In this document: piece by piece, positions 1-6,086 of the stretch
Numbering within the stretch: the first letter of the stretch is position 1
Layout of the letters: each line of letters opens with the position of its first letter
NCBI GenBank assembly: GCA_902462015.1
Contig: CABPZV010000078.1
Span: 1 to 9,859, forward strand
Length of the DNA stretch: 9,859 bases
Direction: 5' to 3'
Source: an uncultured Eubacteriales bacterium
Lineage (GTDB): Bacteria > Bacillota > Clostridia > Oscillospirales > CAG-272
The notes under the pieces: model-generated
What the model saw: the letters and a program-made list of their open reading frames with translations, nothing else
What the model was told of the DNA's origin: nothing
Databases searched by the model: none
Program-made: the position numbers and the translations under genes

Positions 1-2
1 AA

Positions 3-395
3 CGCGTTCTTTTTATACGCTCGGGATCTTCTTCAAGCTCTGCAAAGGCAAAAACAGCGGACGAGCATTTTGCCGCACGGATGCTTGAAGAGCTTGGAGT
101 CTACAATATAGCGGATAACGCCGCTATACTTTTGGACGGCTTGAGCATAGAAGAAATTTTAAGTGAAGATCCGGACTTTATCTTTGTTTCAACAATGGGA
201 GATGAAGAAGCGGCAAGGGCTTATATGGACAGTGTTTTTGAAAGTCCGGCATGGCAGAATCTGTCGGCGGTTAAAAATCACAAATATTATTACCTTCCTA
301 AAGATTTGTTTCAGTACAAGCCTAACGCCAGATGGTATGATGCATATCAATATCTTGCAGAACTACTTTATCCCGAAGTATATAACGCCTCTTAA
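3..395 (+). CDS. ABC transporter substrate-binding protein, C-terminal part (partial)
   Basis: This is the C-terminal 130 residues of an extracytoplasmic substrate-binding protein of the FecB/BtuF type (Peripla_BP_2), open at the left edge of the window. Such lipoproteins capture ferric siderophores, haem or cobalamin outside the membrane and deliver them to a FecCD permease. What is visible fits the C-terminal lobe: a conserved 'ADEHFAARMLEELG' region, then 'LSIEEILSEDPDFIFV', then 'SPAWQNLSAVKNHKYYYLP', the usual pattern of helix, beta strand 'DFIFV' and 'W..L.AVK...VY.LP', ending about 20 residues after 'PNARWYDAYQYLAELLYPE'. The reading frame continues upstream of the first ATG at position 81, so that ATG is not the start. 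The permease follows after 35 bases, so they share an operon. The ligand cannot be read from the sequence. Confidence 0.88.
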   Translation, partial: RVLFIRSGSSSSSAKAKTADEHFAARMLEELGVYNIADNAAILLDGLSIEEILSEDPDFIFVSTMGDEEAARAYMDSVFESPAWQNLSAVKNHKYYYLPKDLFQYKPNARWYDAYQYLAELLYPEVYNAS

Positions 396-411
396 AAGTT
401 ATACAGACGGC

Positions 412-420
412 AGAGGTGAT
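412..420 (+). promoter_or_regulatory. Ribosome binding site deciding the permease start
   Basis: AGAGGTGAT is an extended match to the anti-Shine-Dalgarno complement and ends 10 bases before the ATG at 431. The in-frame GTG at 416 lies inside this motif, so ATG 431 is the likelier start. Confidence 0.7.
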
Positions 421-430
421 AAGAGCTTAT

Positions 431-1441
431 ATGTTAAAGAGATTAAGAAATGGCGGAGTATGTAATTCAGGAAAGAGTATTCTGATTTTGACTGTTCTTC
501 TCTTGATTTCAGTACTTGCGGCAGTTAGAATAGGAAGCGCATCCTTAAGCTGGAGGCAGTTTTGGGGAGGATTATTCCGTTCTGGCGGATATTCTGTTCA
601 GACTACTATAATATACAGCGTTCGGTTACCACGTGTTTTGGGCGCGGTAATCGCTGGGACAGGATTGTCAGTTTCAGGAGTAATTTTACAGAATATAACC
701 GGAAACGAGCTTGCGGCGCCGAATATCATCGGAGTAAATGCAGGTGCTGGTTTTGCTGTAATACTGCTTCTTGCGGTATTCCCGGATATGGCGCTTATTT
801 CACCTGTTTTTGCTTTCTGCGGAGCGTTTTTTACCACTGTTTTGATTCTTGCTGTAGCAGCAAAAACCGGAGGTTCAAAATCAAATGTTATACTTACCGG
901 GATAGCTTTTACTGCGCTTCTGAATGCCGGTATTTCCTTTATTTCTATGTTGGATTCTGATGTTTTGGCAAGCTACAGTTATTTTTCAGTCGGAGGATTA
1001 TCAGGAGTACGCTTAAAGGAGCTTATTTTTCCATGCGTCCTTATAATACTATCCTTTTTACTGACTCTTTTGCTGAGTCCCCGGATTGATACGCTTGCTC
1101 TTGGGGACGGAGCCGCCGCCGCGCTTGGAATAAATGTTAACGTTCTTCGTATAATCTGTGTAATTATTGCCAGCGCATGCGCGGCTTCCGCTGTCAGCTT
1201 TGCCGGGCTGCTTGGATTTGTCGGCCTTATTGTACCGCATATTTCACGAAGATTGGCTGGAGCGTCTATGAGGAAGCTTCTTCCTGTAGCTGCACTTATG
1301 GGCGCGGTTCTTGTTGTGATTGCTGATCTGATCGGCAGAGTTTTGTTTGCACCGACTGAGATACCGGTTGGGATTGTAATGGCAATGATCGGTGCGCCGT
1401 TCTTCTTCTGGCTTTTGCTTAGAAAAAAGACAGTTTACTGA
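431..1441 (+). CDS. FecCD-family ABC importer permease
   Basis: Integral membrane subunit of a type II ABC importer for iron-siderophore, haem or cobalamin (BtuC/FecD/FhuB fold, usually about 10 membrane helices and 320-340 residues; here 336). Family signatures are seen in order: 'VRLPRVLGAVIAGTGLSVSGVILQ' in the first third, 'ANIIG'-like 'APNIIGVNAGAGFAV', 'LALGDGAAAALGINV' around the coupling region, 'GFVGLIVPHISRR' at residues 262-274 (the conserved loop facing the ATPase), and 'TEIPVGIVMAMIGAPFFFWLLL' at the end. ATG 431 is preferred over GTG 416 because of the ribosome binding site. The last residues (T-V-Y after R-K-K) seem to come from inserted foreign DNA: in another frame the same bases read into a relaxase. 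The loss is only of a short tail, so the permease is probably functional, but its partner ATPase now lies about 3 kb downstream. Confidence 0.9.
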   Translation: MLKRLRNGGVCNSGKSILILTVLLLISVLAAVRIGSASLSWRQFWGGLFRSGGYSVQTTIIYSVRLPRVLGAVIAGTGLSVSGVILQNITGNELAAPNIIGVNAGAGFAVILLLAVFPDMALISPVFAFCGAFFTTVLILAVAAKTGGSKSNVILTGIAFTALLNAGISFISMLDSDVLASYSYFSVGGLSGVRLKELIFPCVLIILSFLLTLLLSPRIDTLALGDGAAAALGINVNVLRIICVIIASACAASAVSFAGLLGFVGLIVPHISRRLAGASMRKLLPVAALMGAVLVVIADLIGRVLFAPTEIPVGIVMAMIGAPFFFWLLLRKKTVY

Positions 1442-2134
1442 GTGGGATAAGAAAGGCACACATGAAAAGCATTTATCCGTTCTGGATTTTGAGAAAAAGG
1501 AGCGGGCAAAGGAAGTCGCGGAACTGGAAGCAAAGAAAGCGGAATTACAGGAAGAAAACACTATTTTTCAAGAAATCAACGAAAATTTGCATGAACAGTT
1601 GTTACAGGTTAATGATGAGATTCGTTCCTTGCAGGAAGATTTACAGTAATCCCGGCAGGAAGCAGAGAAGGCGCAGATACAGGCGGACAAATACCAGAAA
1701 CGCAGTCCCAATGGTAAAGAACATGGAGAAGCTGGCGGCATATTTTTCCGCAGACCCGGAGCAGACGCTTCCAGAAGCGGCGGTTATGGAATCTGCAAAG
1801 TCGTATCGGGAGAAGAAAGCGAAACCTCTGGTAAAGAAAATCGTACAAGTCATGCGTTTTGTTTATTCGGCGTATCTGCATATTTCAAATAAGTTCACAA
1901 GGCTGCAAGTGGCGTATAACAGGGAGCGGAAACGAGCGGTTAACAAACAGGTTGGAAGTAGTCTTGGAGGAAAATCGGAAACTAAGAATAGTGGCGGCAG
2001 ATTTTGGGCGTGTAAAGGCGGTGATTGGATCTGAACAAGTAAACGCTGTGATTAACCGGGCGAAACAACAAGAGCAGATAAAAGCCGAGCAGAAACGGGC
2101 TTTAAGGAGAAAACATAGTCGGGATGCCCGCTGA
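1431..2134 (+). pseudogene. MobV/Pre-type plasmid mobilization relaxase, C-terminal remnant (frameshifted)
   Basis: Remnant of the C-terminal part of a MobV-family relaxase (Mob/Pre), the enzyme that nicks oriT in mobilizable plasmids and integrated elements. It starts inside the protein with 'QFTEWDKKGTHEKHLSVLD', a linker I associate with clostridial MobV proteins, followed by a long Glu/Lys/Gln coiled coil ('KEVAELEAKKAELQEE'). The frame is stopped by TAA at 1647-1649, continues in the same frame ('SRQEAEKAQIQADKYQKR'), shifts near 1697-1701 at an A run ('VPMVKNMEKLAAYFSADPEQ'), and shifts again near 1925-1940 ('NRLEVVLEENRKLRIVAADF', then 'GRVKAVIGSEQV'). It ends with 'RRKHSRDAR' and TGA at 2132-2134. 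The catalytic N-terminal domain is missing, so it cannot act as a relaxase. The family call rests on remembered sequence character; decay itself is plain. Confidence 0.72.
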
Positions 2135-2183
2135 CAGGCGGAAGGCTGCATAAAGCCCTCTTAGCTGCCATGAAGCGAATCCT

Positions 2184-2237
2184 CGCCAGTTAGTCAAGAG
2201 CAGCGCAGTCGTTTAGTTTACTCTTGACTGTCTGGTG
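2184..2237 (+). repeat. Long hairpin downstream of the relaxase remnant
   Basis: AGTCAAGAG (2192-2200) is the exact reverse complement of CTCTTGACT (2221-2229), with a 20-base loop. The stem extends outward after one mismatch and one wobble through CGCCAG (2184-2189) and CTGGTG (2232-2237). It lies 50 bases after the relaxase stop. It could be a terminator, although the T-rich stretch begins only some 10 bases later, or a recombination or transfer site of the former mobile element. The function is not established. Confidence 0.6.
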
Positions 2238-2244
2238 GGGATTT

Positions 2245-2283
2245 GCTCTTTTCCTTTACTTAGAAAAAGAAAAGAGCTATAAT
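2245..2283 (+). promoter_or_regulatory. Promoter of the two-gene cassette, overlapping a perfect inverted repeat
   Basis: TTTACT (2255-2260) and TATAAT (2278-2283) are separated by 17 bases and form a good sigma-A type promoter about 30 bases upstream of the first cassette gene. A perfect 9-bp inverted repeat, GCTCTTTTC (2245-2253) and GAAAAGAGC (2269-2277), surrounds the -35 box, and its right arm fills the spacer up to the -10 box. That placement is what a repressor operator would have. The promoter match is seen; the operator role is inference. Confidence 0.6.
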
Positions 2284-2314
2284 CAATTTAAAGAAATTTG
2301 GAGGTTCATTTTTT

Positions 2315-3001
2315 ATGAATATGTCTCTACAAGATATTGGGCTTAGAGCTATGTATAATTATCATGTAAATAAAACACTTCAAAATCGTAAAGTAGATTT
2401 TGAAGTTGTGAATATATGGAGACCTGTTGATATGAGGCAGGAAAAAATATATATTTTGAATAGAATACTGGAAAAAGCTAAAGGCCATGATGGAAAGCTA
2501 GTAGAAAATAAAGATGTAGAACTTCCGATCCTTTTTTTAACGGCTAGTTGGGACAAAATAACTTTAAAAAATGGAGAAATTCGTTTTCAACTTAATAGAG
2601 GGCAAGCAATAAGACGTGCATGTAGTAGATTTGATGACTTTAAAAAAAGTGGATTGATTGAGGGAAATTATAGCCATATTGCAATTACTTTTACTGGAAA
2701 GGAAGTGTTAGAGCAAATTGTTGATGTAGATTGTTCGTTTGCCGAAAAGATGGATGAATTTATATCTGAGATGAGGGTATATCTTAGAGATTCTAACCAG
2801 ATAAGTGTTGAAATTGAAGATTTAGTAAAAGAAATTCATAATAGTGTAAATCGGAAAACCAGTAAAGGTGAAATTTTGAGCAGTACAGTTGGTAATTTAG
2901 CTAATGTAATAACTATATTAGCGGGAATCCCAGAAACCATTAATGTAGTATCAAATGGATTATGTTTGTTTAAAAATCTAATTGATATGATAAAATTATA
3001 A
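2315..3001 (+). CDS. Unrecognised 228-aa protein, first gene of the nuclease cassette
   Basis: I do not recognise this family. The start is ATG 2315 with GGAGG at 2300-2304, ten bases upstream; ATG 2321 is possible. The protein is mixed and soluble-looking over most of its length, rich in Lys, Glu, Asp and Ile, with no signal peptide at the N-terminus. Residues about 140-185 are acidic and helical. The last 42 residues (187-228) are hydrophobic or amphipathic ('NLANVITILAGIPETINVV') and could form a membrane-associated or oligomerisation helix pair. The next gene starts 23 bases downstream in the same direction, so the two are almost certainly co-transcribed and may act together. Codon use is strongly AT-rich, as in the next gene and unlike the importer genes, supporting transfer. 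A DNA-binding, regulatory, immunity or nuclease-accessory role are all possible; none is shown. Confidence 0.8.
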   Translation: MNMSLQDIGLRAMYNYHVNKTLQNRKVDFEVVNIWRPVDMRQEKIYILNRILEKAKGHDGKLVENKDVELPILFLTASWDKITLKNGEIRFQLNRGQAIRRACSRFDDFKKSGLIEGNYSHIAITFTGKEVLEQIVDVDCSFAEKMDEFISEMRVYLRDSNQISVEIEDLVKEIHNSVNRKTSKGEILSSTVGNLANVITILAGIPETINVVSNGLCLFKNLIDMIKL

Positions 3002-3024
3002 ATGGGAATAGGTGGTGAATACTA

Positions 3025-4167
3025 ATGCCAAGCGTTAGTGCAGAGATATTGCCTGGGACTAAGTTTGGCTCTTTAACAGTAATAAGACGTGCAGAGGATT
3101 ATATCAGTCCTAAGGGGCAACATGAAAAAAGATATTTATGCAAATGTGATTGCGGAGAAGAGTATACTACTCGTGGGAGTTGGCTAAAAAGTGGGAAGTC
3201 TAATTGTTGTAACCAGTGTAGCAAAGCTAAAGTTAGGTTAAAGCAAACAAGAGATTTAACAAATTGTCGTTTTGGTCGTTGGACTGTATTGGAAAAAGCG
3301 GAAACCGAGAAAAAGGGAGTATACTGGAAGTGTCGTTGCGATTGTGGAACTGAAAAAATTATAAGAGGTACTTCATTAACATCTGGAAATTCAGTATCTT
3401 GTGGTTGTTATGCGTTGGAAAAGTTAAGAGAAGATAGATTGCTTGTTTTAACAGGAAAAAAATTCGATAGATTAACAGTTTTATATCAAGTGGAAGATTT
3501 TATCAGCCCCATAAATGGAAAACATCGTAGTCGTTGGAAATGTAAATGTGATTGTGGAAATATAATATGTGTGAATGGAACAGATTTAACATCAGGAAAC
3601 ACACATTCTTGTGGATGCTATAAGTTAGAAAGAACCAGTGAAACTCATTTTCAAGATTTATCTGGCCAAAGATTTGGCATGTTGCTTGTATTAAAACGGG
3701 TAGAGGATTATATAACGCATGAAAACGGAAGAACACGGCCGCAATTTTTATGTCAATGTGATTGCGGAAATCAGAAGGTTATTCAGAAAGACAGCTTAAT
3801 GAATGGAACTATCTCTTGTGGTTGTTTAAATTCGCGTGGAGAACGAGAAATTGCGGAATATTTGAGAGAACATAAGATAAAATATGAAATCCAATATGGT
3901 TTTCCTGATTTAATGGGTGGTTTGCCTCTGAAATTTGATTTTGCAATATTTGATAAAAATGATAAGTTAATAGCACTGGTCGAATATCAAGGTGAACAAC
4001 ATTTTGATATTGTCGATTTTTTTGGAGGTGAAAAGAAATTTGAGCGTCAGCAGATGAATGATGAAATGAAACGGTCATATTGTAAAAATAAGGGGATACC
4101 TTTGATTGAAATACCTTATTGGGAAAACATAGATAAATATTTATCGCCGTTTACAGAAAGAAATTGA
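3025..4167 (+). CDS. Zinc-finger-like repeat protein with C-terminal Vsr-like (EDxHD-type) endonuclease domain
   Basis: Probable DNA endonuclease. Four repeats of about 60 residues occupy residues 9-267. Each has an 'FG.LTV' start, a C-x-C-D-C-G motif (Cys 39/41/43, 103/105/107, 173/175/177, 243/245/247) and a closing Cys pair: C-G-C in repeats 2-4 (126/128, 196/198, 265/267), but C-C-x-x-C (61, 62, 65) in the first. This pattern is common in phage and mobile-element DNA-binding proteins and probably binds zinc. Residues 271-372 resemble Vsr/PD-(D/E)xK nucleases: Glu273/Glu275, Asp305 in 'KFDF', 'EYQGEQH' at 320-326 with His326, and Asp346 in 'QQMND'. This order fits the EDxHD homing-endonuclease family typified by phage I-Bth0305I. 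AGGTGGTG lies 7 bases before ATG 3025. All putative catalytic residues are present, so it looks active. A homing role or a defence role are both possible; its insertion near a mobile remnant suggests selfish DNA. Confidence 0.78.
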   Translation: MPSVSAEILPGTKFGSLTVIRRAEDYISPKGQHEKRYLCKCDCGEEYTTRGSWLKSGKSNCCNQCSKAKVRLKQTRDLTNCRFGRWTVLEKAETEKKGVYWKCRCDCGTEKIIRGTSLTSGNSVSCGCYALEKLREDRLLVLTGKKFDRLTVLYQVEDFISPINGKHRSRWKCKCDCGNIICVNGTDLTSGNTHSCGCYKLERTSETHFQDLSGQRFGMLLVLKRVEDYITHENGRTRPQFLCQCDCGNQKVIQKDSLMNGTISCGCLNSRGEREIAEYLREHKIKYEIQYGFPDLMGGLPLKFDFAIFDKNDKLIALVEYQGEQHFDIVDFFGGEKKFERQQMNDEMKRSYCKNKGIPLIEIPYWENIDKYLSPFTERN

Positions 4168-4203
4168 AAAACGAAAATCTTAATTCTGATTATTGAGGCT
4201 GAT

Positions 4204-4317
4204 TGTTACGCTTTAGGTACTCTGGAAGCCTTATATTTCAAGAGATTCCAGACCCAATAGAAGCATAGACGATATTTTATACCGATCGACCCAAAACGGG
4301 GCTTCTATTGCGTAACA
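4204..4317 (+). repeat. Three-way-junction-like structured region after the nuclease gene
   Basis: Three nested perfect stems can be drawn. The outer stem is TGTTACGC (4204-4211) with GCGTAACA (4310-4317). Inside are TCTGGAA (4221-4227) with TTCCAGA (4246-4252), and CAATAGAAGC (4255-4264) with GCTTCTATTG (4301-4310); base 4310 could be used by either of two stems. There is no T-run after it, so it is not a standard terminator. It could be a folded RNA, or a single-stranded DNA site used by the inserted element. It is the main content of the gene-free stretch 4168-4330. Confidence 0.5.
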
Positions 4318-4330
4318 TTTCAAAAATAGG

Positions 4331-4358
4331 TTGTCAATCAGAGAGGATTTGCTATAAT
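4331..4358 (+). promoter_or_regulatory. Strong outward promoter ahead of the ATPase gene
   Basis: TTGTCA (4331-4336) and TATAAT (4353-4358) are 16 bases apart, and TG at 4350-4351 gives an extended -10 element. Transcription would start near 4365 and run through a roughly 150-base leader into the ATPase gene at 4515. It lies inside the inserted segment and could restore expression of the gene cut off from its operon promoter. Confidence 0.7.
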
Positions 4359-4429
4359 AAAGGCGTGGCAACATTTTGGCAATAGAAAATCAGCAAGCCA
4401 GAATAATTGATGTAATTGAAGTAAAAATT

Positions 4430-4486
4430 GGCGTGTATTTGCATAAAACTTAAACAAATATAGTTAATAGAAGCAAAGGACACGCC
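4430..4486 (+). promoter_or_regulatory. Leader hairpin with alternative pairing partner upstream of the ATPase ribosome binding site
   Basis: GGCGTGT (4430-4436) pairs with ACACGCC (4480-4486), 12 bases before the AGGAGG (4499-4504) of the ATPase gene. A second copy of GGCGTG at 4362-4367, right at the expected transcript start, can pair with CACGCC (4481-4486) instead, so two mutually exclusive folds exist. AATAGAAGC at 4466-4474 repeats the arm at 4256-4264. Whether this regulates anything is unknown. A 25-codon open frame, TTG 4376 to TAA 4451-4453, lies in the leader without a convincing ribosome binding site. Confidence 0.35.
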
Positions 4487-4514
4487 GAGTTATAATTAAG
4501 GAGGGGAGAGCAGA

Positions 4515-5270
4515 GTGCTGAAATTTGAAAATATTACTGTTCGCCGTGGAGAACGGATCGTCCTTAGCGGAATTGATTTTTGTCTACGTCCTCATAGGCT
4601 TACCGCTGTTTTAGGAAAAAACGGATGCGGAAAGTCTACACTTGTCTCATGCGTAACGGGTCAGGTTAAATATACAGGAGATATTTTGCTGTCAGACCGC
4701 TCGCTCAGGTTTATGTCTTCACGCGCGAGAGCAGAGCAGATTGCCGTTCTGCCACAATTGCTTCAGCCTGCTCCTCTCACCGTGTATCAGCTTGTGAGTC
4801 TGGGAAGGAGTCCTTATCTTGATCTTGCTGGAAGACTTTCACAGGCTGATAAGCTTAGAATCGAAGAAGCAATAATACTGACTGGGATAGATGATCTGCG
4901 TGATAAAAGAGCAGATCTGTTGTCGGGAGGAGAGCTTCGGAAGGCTTATCTCGCAATGATTCTTGCTCAGAACACAAGGATAGTTATTCTTGACGAGCCG
5001 GCTGCATATTTGGATATGGAGAATGAAAACGAGCTTGTGATAATCTTGAACAAGCTTAAAACACTGCATAAGAAAACTCTTATGGTTGTTATGCACGACC
5101 TTACGAGGGCGGCGGAAATTTCGGACGATGTCCTGATAATAGACGGCGGTAGAAAATATTTTTACGGAAGCCGTGTGGAATGTCTGGAAACCAGCGCTAT
5201 TGAAAAGTGTTTTAATGTTCACAGAACCACATACGAAAAAGAGGGCGTGATTTTTCCTGTCTTTTATTGA
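4515..5270 (+). CDS. ABC importer ATPase, FepC/FecE type
   Basis: Cytoplasmic ATP-hydrolysing subunit that powers the FecCD-type importer. All nucleotide-binding motifs are intact: Walker A 'GKNGCGKST' at residues 34-42, Q-loop Gln81 in 'VLPQ', signature 'LSGGE' at 136-140, Walker B 'IVILDEP' at 156-162, D-loop 'YLD' at 165-167 and H-loop His194 in 'VVMHD'. The length of 251 residues is normal for the family. The start is GTG 4515 with AGGAGG at 4499-4504, ten bases upstream. In most relatives this gene directly follows the permease gene, but here about 3 kb of inserted DNA intervenes, so it now depends on read-through or on the promoter at 4331-4358. Its G+C content and codon use match the permease gene, supporting their common origin. 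Confidence 0.92.
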   Translation: MLKFENITVRRGERIVLSGIDFCLRPHRLTAVLGKNGCGKSTLVSCVTGQVKYTGDILLSDRSLRFMSSRARAEQIAVLPQLLQPAPLTVYQLVSLGRSPYLDLAGRLSQADKLRIEEAIILTGIDDLRDKRADLLSGGELRKAYLAMILAQNTRIVILDEPAAYLDMENENELVIILNKLKTLHKKTLMVVMHDLTRAAEISDDVLIIDGGRKYFYGSRVECLETSAIEKCFNVHRTTYEKEGVIFPVFY

Positions 5271-5356
5271 TGTTTCCTTATCGAAAACTACTTATGACGG
5301 TGCTTTGTATCTTACTGAACTTTTATCAGGTTACAAACGGGGATCGGGGGCATACC

Positions 5357-6058
5357 ATGAAAAAATCAATCGGCACATATAACGAAAAAACGGTACATAG
5401 TGTTCTTAAAGCATTTTTTGAACCTGATAAATCCTTTCATGAGGTCAGGTATAAAGGTTTGATTGCCGATATAAAAAAAGACAATAACATAACGGAAATA
5501 CAGTCTGCCCAGTTCGGAAAGCTTCGCGATAAGATATCGGCTTTTACTGCAGAGGACGAGCTGACGGTTGTATATCCAATACCTTGCCAAAAGAAAATTA
5601 TACGCATAGATACACAAAACGGAGGGATGAGCAAACCGCGAGTATCTCCGAAAAAGGGAACAGTATATGACATATTTCCAGAAATGTACGGAATAAAGGA
5701 TTTGCTCTGTAATTCCCGGCTGCATTTTCGGGCGGTTCTGCTCGATATAACAGAATACAGATATGTATCAGTTGTGAAGGGTTCGAGGGAAAAGGTTAGA
5801 CGCGCCGACAGAATTCCGTTCAGCATCGCAGGAATTACAGAGCTTCGGAATCCCTGCGATGTAGAGGCGTTAATACCTGAAATGTTAAATCGGGAATTCA
5901 CCTCGGAAGATTTTGCAAAAGCTGCAGGAATATCCGGACGGACGGCACGTACAGTCATTTTGGTTATGCGAACTCTCGGAATTTTAAAAATATGCGGCAA
6001 GAGCGGCAGATTTAATCTTTATGTCCGTACTGATAGCTCGTATCTGCAAAAAAGCTGA
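5357..6058 (+). CDS. Conserved hypothetical protein: PD-(D/E)xK-like N-terminus and winged-helix C-terminus
   Basis: A 233-residue protein of a family I recall as conserved and uncharacterised in Firmicutes. The N-terminal part ('NEKTVHSVLKAFF', then 'HEV' with Glu29, 'IADI' with Asp38, 'TEIQ' with Glu47 and Gln49) has the spacing of a PD-(D/E)xK nuclease core with Gln in place of the catalytic Lys, as in some resolvase- and Vsr-like enzymes. Residues about 190-230 ('FTSEDFAKAAGISGRTARTV', ending in 'GRFNLYVR') look like a winged helix-turn-helix. A DNA-directed role is therefore likely but unproven. ATG 5357 is chosen because family similarity seems to begin there; it has a GGGGG stretch upstream. 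ATG 5270, overlapping the ATPase stop as TGATG, would add 29 hydrophobic residues that I doubt. It probably belongs to the ATPase transcript. Confidence 0.72.
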   Translation: MKKSIGTYNEKTVHSVLKAFFEPDKSFHEVRYKGLIADIKKDNNITEIQSAQFGKLRDKISAFTAEDELTVVYPIPCQKKIIRIDTQNGGMSKPRVSPKKGTVYDIFPEMYGIKDLLCNSRLHFRAVLLDITEYRYVSVVKGSREKVRRADRIPFSIAGITELRNPCDVEALIPEMLNREFTSEDFAKAAGISGRTARTVILVMRTLGILKICGKSGRFNLYVRTDSSYLQKS

Positions 6059-6086
6059 CAGCAATTAATTATTTTATGCTGTCAGC
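6054..6086. terminator. Shared bidirectional terminator for the convergent genes
   Basis: GCTGACAGC (6054-6062) and GCTGTCAGC (6078-6086) form a perfect 9-bp stem with a 15-base loop. A T-rich run follows on the plus strand (6090-6093) and an A run precedes it (6048-6053), so it can stop transcription in both directions. Each arm carries a stop codon: TGA 6056-6058 for the plus gene, and the complement of 6082-6084 for the minus gene. Confidence 0.85.

Larger units (their letters stand above)
1430..4500 (+). mobile_element. Foreign insertion splitting the importer operon (relaxase remnant plus nuclease cassette)
   Basis: These roughly 3,071 bases separate a FecCD permease from its ATPase, genes that normally abut or overlap. 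The left end falls inside a relaxase reading frame and the right end just before the ATPase ribosome binding site. From about 2240 to 4500 the DNA is visibly richer in A+T than the flanking importer genes. Joining the flanks after AAG (1427-1429) to base 4501 gives an open permease frame ending at TGA 4519-4521, which overlaps the ATPase GTG at 4515; AAG is also present at 4498-4500, so three shared bases bracket the insert. No integrase, transposase or terminal inverted repeat was found, so the class of element and the exact ends are inferred. It may be a deletion remnant of an integrated mobilizable element, or a cassette that carried a piece of one. Confidence 0.65.

Noticed and set aside
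416..430. GTG 416 as permease start
   Set aside because: It lies within the best ribosome binding motif, which is correctly spaced for ATG 431.
1462..2034. A 190-residue independent gene
   Set aside because: Only its central part is relaxase-like; it is one of three frames covering a single frameshifted remnant.
4204..4317. Integron attC site
   Set aside because: The outer stem does not match the GTTRRRY / RYYYAAC box consensus and is in the wrong orientation; no integron integrase is present.
4376..4453. 25-codon leader peptide frame starting with TTG
   Set aside because: There is no convincing ribosome binding site and no recognisable peptide; mentioned only within the leader entry.
5270..5356. 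A 29-residue hydrophobic N-terminal extension (ATG 5270) resembling a signal peptide on the hypothetical protein
   Set aside because: The protein looks cytoplasmic and DNA-directed, and family-like sequence starts at the ATG at 5357. The TGATG overlap keeps it as a minor alternative.
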